From: DATFRX01 sp035630615
GTDB lineage: Bacteria > Actinomycetota > Actinomycetes > Propionibacteriales > Nocardioidaceae
NCBI GenBank assembly: GCA_035630615.1
Contig: DASQKI010000055.1
Span: 124,001-188,000, forward strand
Length of the DNA: 64,000 nt
Direction: 5' to 3'
Positions within the stretch are counted from its first letter, which is position 1, and each line of letters starts with the position of its first letter. Positions 59,201 to 64,000 of this stretch are shown in pieces. The notes below the pieces were generated by a model. The model saw only the letters and a list, made by a program, of their open reading frames with translations. It had not been told where the DNA came from and did not search any database. Both the position numbers and the translations under genes were made by a program.

Positions 59201-62200
59201 GGAGGAAGTCCACGCCGTCGAACGAGTAGAAGGCGGTGAGCTGTTGCCCGTCGGAGACGATCCGGACCCAGTAGGTGAGTGGCGACTGGTCGGGTATACC
59301 GCCCAGCTTGTCCGCGCCCTCGTTGCGTGGGTTGCCGTTGGACTCGTAGATGAACTCGAAGTCACGCACGCCGCCAGCGCTGATCATGTGTACCGACGCC
59401 CAGTTGTCGTCGTCGGAGTACACGCGCAGGCCCGCCTGGTGGTAGTTCTCGGTCAGCGGGTCCGTGGTGATCTTCGCGGTCACCTCGACGTCGCCCTCGG
59501 GCAGCGGTTGCACGACGATGTTGCGCGCGCTCGTGCCGGGCCCGTACAGCGAGCCGTTGTCGATCGGGAAGTTCAGGCTGCCGCCGGAGACCGTGGGTGG
59601 CCGGGTGCCATCGGGCCTGATCACTGACCATCGGTTCGTGTCGAGGGCGTCACCGTCGAACTCGTCGGAGCGCACGCCCGTCGGGCACTCGCCGCCGGCA
59701 CCGCTGACGCGCACCTCTACCGTGGCGGTGGTCTCGCCGCCGTCCGGGTCGGACGCGGTCACGCGGGCCGTGTACGTGCCGGCCTGCAGGTAGGTGTACG
59801 TCGGGTTCTGCTCGGTCGACGTGTCGTCACCGGTACCCGCGACGCCGAAGTCCCAGGCGTACGTCAGCGCGCCACCCTCGGGATCGGTCGCAACGGCGGT
59901 GAACTGGACCGCCAGCGGCGCCTGTCCCGTGGTCGGATCGGCGCTCGCCGCCACCTCGGGCGCGGCCGTGGTGGCAGCCCCCTTGCCGACGAACTCGATC
60001 CAGTTGAGGTTCATCAGCCCGCCCTGGTCCGTCGGGTGCCGGAACACGAAGAACAGCTCGTGCGTGTCCGTCGGCGGACTGGTGAGCGGCAGCTCGACGG
60101 TGTTCCACGTCTGCCAGCCGCCGGTGGGCTCGATGGTCGGTGTCTGCGCCACGAGCGGCCCGTCGGCTGCGTCGGCGTGTACCTCGATCGTCCCGCCGGC
60201 GCCCGCGGAGGCGACGCGGAACCGCAGACTCGTGATGTCTGTCAGGTTCATCGGGTCGTACGACACGTAGTCGCCGTTCTCGATGAAGCCGATGTTCAGT
60301 CCGCCGCCGGTGTCCGTGGTGGTCTCGGTCTGCACCCCAGGATCTCCGCCGCCGGTGGCCCCGGGCGCGCGACCGGTCGACGTGAAGAACTCGGCCTGCT
60401 GGTGCTTGCGCCGCAACAGCGCCTGGTCGCGACCGGTGATCGAGCCCGCGCCGCCGGCCTGCGCCTGGTCGTTGTAGACGGCTTCGATCACGGTGAACGT
60501 GTTCGCCCCCTCGCCGTGGCCGCCCGCGTTGAGCGTCTCGAACGTCCCGGAACAGCCCGTCTGCTCTGACACCTCGTGGGCGTGCTGGTCGTGGCCGAGC
60601 GAGATGTTGAGCGTCACATCGGCGCAGTTGATCGATCCGTTGGCGGTGCTGCCGTCCTCGGCGTCGGTGACAGTGATCTCGTACGGCACTTCGTCACCGA
60701 ACTCGGCGAACTGGCCGTCCTTCGGGAAGTTGATCGTCACCTCTGGAGCGGTGTTGCCGACCACGATCTGGATGTTGTCGACACCGGTCTGCCCGGCTTG
60801 GTCGGTCACCTGCAGCGACGCGGTGTACGTGCCGGCGGCCGTGTACGTGTGGGTCGGGTTGACGTCGTTCGATGTCGGCGAGCCGTCACCGAAGTCCCAC
60901 TCGTACGTCAACGATGTGCCGTCGGGGTCGATCGAGCCCTCGCTGGAGAAGGTGACCGCGAGCGGCGGCTGGCCGCTGGTCGGCGTGGCCGCGACGTGCG
61001 CGACAGGACGCCGGCCGGCGCCGACGTAGTCGATCCGGTAGACCCCGGAGTCGGCGTTGTCGCCGCCGAAGCCCGAACCCCACTCGATCAGGTACAGGGA
61101 GCCGTCCGGACCGAAGTCCATATCCATCGGCCGCTTGTAGCACCCGTTCGCTCCGGCATTCTGCTGGCAGCCGGCTGCGCCGAGGTACGGGAACGAGCGC
61201 ACGTCGGTCGCGTTGCCCTGGCCGTCGAGAGTCGCGTGCTTGATCCAGCCGTTGTTCCACTCGCCGATGAACCACTCGTCGTCGTAGTACTGCGGGAACT
61301 GGCTCGGCGGACCGCTCGGATCGTAGTGGTACCGCGGGCCGCCCGTCGGCGCGCCACCGGTGCCGAGACCGGGGAACCGGTTGTCAGTCTCGGTGTAGCC
61401 CATCCACATCGTCGCCGGCTGGGCGGTCGGGAGGTTGGTCAGCCCGGTGTTGTTGGGCGACTCGTTGACCGGATTCGCGCAGTTGAACGGCGCGCCGTAC
61501 GTGATCGGCGTCGTCGAGAAGTCCGCGTCGTTGTACGGCGTGTTCTGGCGGATGCAGTACGGCCAGCCGTAGTTGCCGGGGCTGGTGACCGCGTTGAACT
61601 CGACGCTGCCCTGCGGACCCTTGCCGGCCACCGTGGCACCCGCATCGGGGCCGTAGTCGCCCATCAGCACCCAACCCGTCTCTGGGTCGACGGTGAACCG
61701 GAACGGGTTGCGGAAGCCCATCGAGAAGATCTCGGGCCGGGTCTGCGACGTGCCGGTCGGGAACAGGTTGCCATTCGGGATCGTGTACGTCGTGCCGACG
61801 CCGGGCTGCGTGCCGGGCGGGATGTTCTGGATGGGCATGATCCGGAGGATCTTGCCGTTCAGGTTGTTGGTGTTCGCCGCCGTGCGCTGAGAGTCCCACG
61901 CCTGCCGGCCCGGACGTTCGTCGAGCGGCGCGAAGCCGTCGGAGGCGAACGGGTTGGTGTTGTCGCCGGTGGAGACGTAGAGGCTGCCGTCGGGTCCGAA
62001 GTAGAGCGACCCGGACGAGTGGCAGCACTCGTCGCGCTGGTGCGTCCAGGTGAGGATGACCTGCTCGGAGCTCATGTCGATCGTGTTGCCGACGACCTTG
62101 AAGCGTGACACGCGCTGCTCGAGCGAGGACTGCGGAAGCGCGGAGTAGGCCAGATAGATCCAGCCACTCTGCTCGAAGTCCGGCGCCAGCTGCATGCCGA

Positions 62201-63350
62201 TCAGGCCGTTCTCCTGGCCCAAGTAGACCGGGATCGTGCCGGCCGTGAGGGTCTGTTGGGTGTCCGGTGACCAGACACGCACGGCGCCGTTGCGCTCGGT
62301 GAAGAACACCCGTCCGGTCTGGTCGACGTCGAGCTCGAACGGGTTCTCCGTGTCGTCGTCGATCGTGACCTTCTCGAAGTCTTCGGGACCAGGCGTGGCC
62401 TGGCGCGGCTCGCCGCAGTCTGCCGGGACGGCTCGTGTCGCCGTGCGGATACCACCGAGGATGTGCTGCATGAACTCCGGCTCGCTGAACGACGCGTCCG
62501 TGTGGCCCATGCCCGTGTACCACATCCGGCCACCGTCGAAGTCCGAGCACCAGGCGATCGGGTGGTCGTCGTCGGTGGCGTTGCCGTCCTGTTCGTCATA
62601 CGTCGACTCGTCGACCGTCGCGAGCACATGGACGCCGCTGTCGCGCGGGCTGAAGTCGACGCCTCCGCCACCGACGACCGGATTGACGGGCGACTGGTAG
62701 TTGTACCACTCGTCCGTGCGCGTCCAGCGGGTCGGCAGCCCGGTGGTCGACGGCTCGTCGGGGTCGGTGATGTCGACCGAGGCTGTCGGCGTGCCCGCGG
62801 GGTGGTTGCGGAAGTAACCGCCCAGCATCTCGCCGTACCAGCCCCACGTGTACTCGGTGTCGGCAGCGGCGTGGATGCCGACGAAGCCTCCGCCGGCCTG
62901 GAAGTACCGCTCGAACGCGGCTTGCTGCGTCTCGTCGAGCACGTCGCCGGTCGTGGAGAGGAACACCACCGCGTCGTACTGCGCGAGGCCCGCGTCGGTG
63001 AACTGCGTGGCGTCCTCGGTGGCATCGACGTTGAACCCGTTGTCGACGCCGAGCTGCTCGATCGCCGCGATTCCGGCGGCGATCGACTCGTGCCGGAAGC
63101 CGGCGGTCTTCGAGAACACCAGCACGTTCTCGAGCGTGAAGAGCTGCGACGCCTCAGCTGCCGCCGACCCAGTTGCGGTCGACTCAGCTGCCTTCGACTG
63201 AACTGCGCTCGACTCAGTTGCAGTCGACTGAACCGCCGCTGACACATCGCCAGGCGCCGCCGCTTGTACCGGTGCAAAGCCGAGCGAGCTCGTCACCAGC
63301 GCGATGCAGGGGGCCACGGCCAGCCACGCGATCTTCCTCCACGAACTCAT
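56241..63350 (-). CDS. Giant secreted ThuA-sugar dehydrogenase-PKD multidomain protein
   Basis: A 2369-residue exported protein. Order of modules by approximate residue: signal peptide 1-30; pentapeptide repeats 40-67; ThuA domain 75-310 (NVLVFSKTAGFRHESI; GIHAAADTEYTW); PQQ-type sugar dehydrogenase/Gsdh propeller 320-780 (ENPFELDVDQTGRVFFTERNG); PKD 785-870; CBM6-like 986-1126; PKD 1133-1215; three concanavalin/DUF1349-type domains 1224-1422, 1432-1634 and 1644-1849 (each EFDG...LDTTRW style); PKD 1859-1944; second ThuA 1949-2189; two PKDs to the end. ThuA proteins act in trehalose and sugar utilization; the combination suggests extracellular oxidation and binding of a polysaccharide or sugar. 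The start overlaps the upstream small ORF (ATGA). Confidence 0.9.
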   Translation of the reverse strand: MSSWRKIAWLAVAPCIALVTSSLGFAPVQAAAPGDVSAAVQSTATESSAVQSKAAESTATGSAAAEASQLFTLENVLVFSKTAGFRHESIAAGIAAIEQLGVDNGFNVDATEDATQFTDAGLAQYDAVVFLSTTGDVLDETQQAAFERYFQAGGGFVGIHAAADTEYTWGWYGEMLGGYFRNHPAGTPTASVDITDPDEPSTTGLPTRWTRTDEWYNYQSPVNPVVGGGGVDFSPRDSGVHVLATVDESTYDEQDGNATDDDHPIAWCSDFDGGRMWYTGMGHTDASFSEPEFMQHILGGIRTATRAVPADCGEPRQATPGPEDFEKVTIDDDTENPFELDVDQTGRVFFTERNGAVRVWSPDTQQTLTAGTIPVYLGQENGLIGMQLAPDFEQSGWIYLAYSALPQSSLEQRVSRFKVVGNTIDMSSEQVILTWTHQRDECCHSSGSLYFGPDGSLYVSTGDNTNPFASDGFAPLDERPGRQAWDSQRTAANTNNLNGKILRIMPIQNIPPGTQPGVGTTYTIPNGNLFPTGTSQTRPEIFSMGFRNPFRFTVDPETGWVLMGDYGPDAGATVAGKGPQGSVEFNAVTSPGNYGWPYCIRQNTPYNDADFSTTPITYGAPFNCANPVNESPNNTGLTNLPTAQPATMWMGYTETDNRFPGLGTGGAPTGGPRYHYDPSGPPSQFPQYYDDEWFIGEWNNGWIKHATLDGQGNATDVRSFPYLGAAGCQQNAGANGCYKRPMDMDFGPDGSLYLIEWGSGFGGDNADSGVYRIDYVGAGRRPVAHVAATPTSGQPPLAVTFSSEGSIDPDGTSLTYEWDFGDGSPTSNDVNPTHTYTAAGTYTASLQVTDQAGQTGVDNIQIVVGNTAPEVTINFPKDGQFAEFGDEVPYEITVTDAEDGSTANGSINCADVTLNISLGHDQHAHEVSEQTGCSGTFETLNAGGHGEGANTFTVIEAVYNDQAQAGGAGSITGRDQALLRRKHQQAEFFTSTGRAPGATGGGDPGVQTETTTDTGGGLNIGFIENGDYVSYDPMNLTDITSLRFRVASAGAGGTIEVHADAADGPLVAQTPTIEPTGGWQTWNTVELPLTSPPTDTHELFFVFRHPTDQGGLMNLNWIEFVGKGAATTAAPEVAASADPTTGQAPLAVQFTAVATDPEGGALTYAWDFGVAGTGDDTSTEQNPTYTYLQAGTYTARVTASDPDGGETTATVEVRVSGAGGECPTGVRSDEFDGDALDTNRWSVIRPDGTRPPTVSGGSLNFPIDNGSLYGPGTSARNIVVQPLPEGDVEVTAKITTDPLTENYHQAGLRVYSDDDNWASVHMISAGGVRDFEFIYESNGNPRNEGADKLGGIPDQSPLTYWVRIVSDGQQLTAFYSFDGVDFLPVGRPASLATFTNPRIGPAALSDQAPSFPVAHFDWIRFNPDSASGGGGTGGGFSDGFDGSSLDKTRWDAIVRDVPSEYAVAGGQLTITTSPGDIYTGDTNPPPNNFILQDASHADADWTIQTKMSGTINGGYGQGGLIAFQDGDNYVKLDPISDAGNTRINRIELRSEVGGVVANPQDNVDVPAGTTDYWLRLSKAGTSYTGEYSFDGVTWTAFPAPVENPMASPDFGLFAFGPQAEGQGDTVSFDQFLLNGEPPGGECGCSGSGDEFDGTSLDTTRWNTIVREDAAQYNVSNGALNVTTVNGDIYTNSDPASTRNFFLQTPDHAGDDWVIETRVDARELSGGYEQAGLLAYVDDDTYVKYDIISDDQQTTLNRIELRSEVNGAIQDPQPQLTPLPAGTEAVSLRLTKAGNMYSGEYSFDGTTWTSLGAAVPNDMATPRFGLFTLGVNSGGGTAHFEYFSVDGSTGCPGQEPQNRAPVIDAASADPSIGFGPLDVGFTVEASDPDGDEVSYSWDFDGDGEEDSTEQNPTHAFTDPGDYAPRVEVSDGELKTARTFNVQVLEPDDEEASFRTLVFSKTAGFRHSSIDEGHTALEQMGDDHGFQVDHTEDATAFRSDVLSHYDTVVFLSTTGDVLDAQQQAAFEAYIRGGGGYTGIHSASDTEYDWTWYGKLVGAYFRNHPANQTATVHVEDDAHPSAADLPRSYERLEEWYNFRSPNFAEVGDADYSPRDTANIHVLATVDESTYNEEDGNTTDDDHPVTWCQRYDGGRAWYTAMGHVEESYVEAEFLAQVLGGLETTAGMAVSATCGARTSGPGAPSVQASADPATGTAPLEASFRSTAVDPDGGPLTYDWRFGDGTRSTARNPMHVYSEPGTYTATLFVTDDEGDVGTATVAITVAGGTPPTVVATADPTSGRAPLRARFAATGDDPNGPENRLQYAWDFGDGGTGSGSRVSHRYLTPGVYTATVTVTDEEGLTGSAQVKVTVNP
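63150..63233 (-). repeat. 15-bp tandem repeat coding pentapeptides
   Basis: Codons for residues 40-67 of the giant protein repeat with a 15-base period: VQSTA, TESSA, VQSKA, AESTA, TGSAA, AEASQ. The DNA units share TCGACT/GCAACT and TCGAGC-type strings. A short spacer just after the signal peptide, it could vary in copy number by slippage. Likely a flexible, possibly glycosylated linker. Confidence 0.75.
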
Positions 63351-63502
63351 GACGCATCCTCCGACCAGGTCGGCACTCGAGGGTCGCGCGCCCGCAGAAC
63401 GCTGTGGACCTCGAGTGTGGTCTTCCGGCCTCCGGCGGGGGTGCCGAGGAAGCGACGGCGGCTCAGGGCCCTCCGGAGTGGGTTGGATTTGGACGCACGC
63501 AT
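63347..63502 (-). CDS. 51-aa upstream ORF coupled to the giant gene
   Basis: Starts at the ATG at 63502, with GAGGAG seven bases upstream, and ends in TGA overlapping the giant gene's ATG (ATGA). The peptide has a basic N-terminal half (LRRALSRRRFLGTPAGG) resembling a Tat motif core but without a following hydrophobic span. The gene below has only weak ribosome-binding sequence of its own, so translation of this ORF probably drives it. No known family. Confidence 0.6.
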   Translation of the reverse strand: MRASKSNPLRRALSRRRFLGTPAGGRKTTLEVHSVLRARDPRVPTWSEDAS

Positions 63503-63710
63503 CGTGCTGCTCCTCGAGAGTGGCCGCGCCGGGTGGCGCAGGTGGCGGACGCGAGAAGAGTCGGCGTCGCGCTGGACCCGAGTGAGCACGCTTTGCGGGC
63601 GAAGGTTTATCCGAGAGGTAACGAAACTATCGCCTTAGCCAACCCCTCCGATGATGCTGGTCCCTAAAATTACGGGCTAGTGCCAGGTATCAGCAATAGT
63701 CACGCACGAA

Positions 63711-63732
63711 CTTTCGAAAGGTATTTTCGAAA
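63711..63732. promoter_or_regulatory. Two TTTCGAAA palindromes, candidate LacI-family operator
   Basis: CTTTCGAAAG (63711-63720) and TTTCGAAA (63725-63732) are centred 13 bp apart about 210 bases upstream of the 51-aa ORF. CTTTCGAAAG-type palindromes are typical operators of LacI-family regulators of sugar and hemicellulose genes in actinomycetes. A TAATTT -10-like string on the leftward strand lies nearby (63664-63672). No LacI gene is in the window. Confidence 0.45.
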
Positions 63733-63824
63733 CGTAACCGAACCGGCAGCGTGCTGGACGCTTCTGATGGGGCCAGTCACCGATCTGCTGATGCCTGGAG
63801 TTAGCCAGCGTCAACGGTGACGGT

Positions 63825-63871
63825 CCCTCTTGTATCGGAAGGTTCTCGGTTCGAGCCCGAGCGTCGGCTCC
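63825..63871 (+). other. tRNA-Thr(TGT)-like 3' fragment
   Basis: CTTGTAT (63828-63834) resembles a Thr anticodon loop (TGT). CTCGGTTCGAGCCCGAG (63845-63861) is a perfect T-arm, and CGTCGGCTCC (63862-63871) fits the 3' acceptor strand with discriminator T. The 5' half (a GCCGACG acceptor start and D-arm) is not found upstream, and the anticodon stem does not pair. It is a partial or degraded tRNA, perhaps another integration scar. Confidence 0.4.
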
Positions 63872-64000
63872 CTGACCTGCGGAGATGCCGGTCGCGGGCG
63901 GCGACGTTCCGCGATCATGACTCTATATTCGGGCTGTCGTCGGCTGGCGAGGTCGGCGAATGCTCGGATGGTGGAGTGTGCCACTTGGCTGCGTGCCACG

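Larger units (their letters stand above)
63503..64000. other. 500-bp right-end region without a gene
   Basis: Holds the candidate promoter and operator of the giant gene (63660-63735) and the tRNA-like fragment (63825-63871). No convincing ORF was seen. The last 130 bases look like the beginning of unrelated sequence that continues past the window. Confidence 0.5.

Noticed and set aside
60576..62108. 510-codon rightward frame inside the giant gene
   Set aside because: Shadow of the sugar-dehydrogenase propeller on the other strand, low-complexity composition.
55965..63871. attL/attR pair made by the two tRNA-like fragments
   Set aside because: They resemble different tRNAs (Arg and Thr) and share no long direct repeat.

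Overview
The window is GC-rich, densely coded on both strands and contains typical actinobacterial families: UdgX, an IdeR-type repressor, two AfsR-like SARP/NB-ARC/TPR regulators, a DrrAB exporter, a PGPGW membrane protein, an ECF41 sigma factor and a DUF1023 hydrolase. A high-GC actinomycete is well supported. A relative of the Nocardioidaceae or another Propionibacteriales member is a guess from gene content. No rRNA, intact tRNA, intact insertion sequence or CRISPR array is visible.

Layout. 1-9.6 kb is mostly housekeeping: a GH13 glucosidase cut by the left edge, a hotdog-like protein, UdgX, the IdeR-like repressor, a GGDEF-EAL protein, a secreted beta-propeller, a small Lrp-type sensor and a cytosolic HtrA. 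9.8-20.9 kb has the DrrAB-type exporter, a 22-bp inverted repeat array, an AfsR-like giant regulator, an adenylate cyclase next to a cNMP-binding protein, an SDR enzyme, a PadR regulator and a cytidine deaminase-ASCH fusion coupled to an RraA-like protein. 21.1-25.1 kb holds a secreted PKD protein and a pectate-lyase-like lipoprotein, with cupin, bracketed by two paralogous 80-aa genes whose conserved upstream region carries a DosR-like box. 25.1-36.2 kb is mixed: threonine synthase, hydrolases, a broken hydrolase, an amidohydrolase, a glycosyltransferase, a TOPRIM/NYN pair and an M23 endopeptidase.

36.3-45 kb contains a second AfsR-like regulator divergent from a DUF1023 hydrolase, then a leftward operon headed by an epimerase and an ECF41 sigma factor. 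That operon continues with a SnoaL protein, a binding-protein/tautomerase fusion and a Rid protein, and a plausible ECF41 promoter precedes it. 45-50 kb is accessory: DinB, a frameshifted gene, an XRE-cupin regulator divergent from a GNAT enzyme, an SGNH hydrolase and a GDPD enzyme.

50.1-55.8 kb is the most striking part: four tightly overlapping genes encode a cytosolic subtilisin, an ECF sigma factor, an unknown beta-sandwich protein and a TPR-CHAT (caspase-like) protease. The arrangement suggests a protease-gated transcriptional switch, analogous in parts to the TPR-CHAT/sigma arm of type III-E CRISPR but with no Cas genes. It ends beside a LuxR gene relic and a 3' fragment of a tRNA-Arg-like gene, which hints at past integration. 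The right end (56.2-63.5 kb) is one 2369-residue secreted protein with two ThuA domains, a sugar-dehydrogenase propeller, PKD, CBM6-like and concanavalin-like modules. It is coupled to a 51-aa upstream ORF and preceded by two TTTCGAAA palindromes typical of LacI-family sugar regulators.
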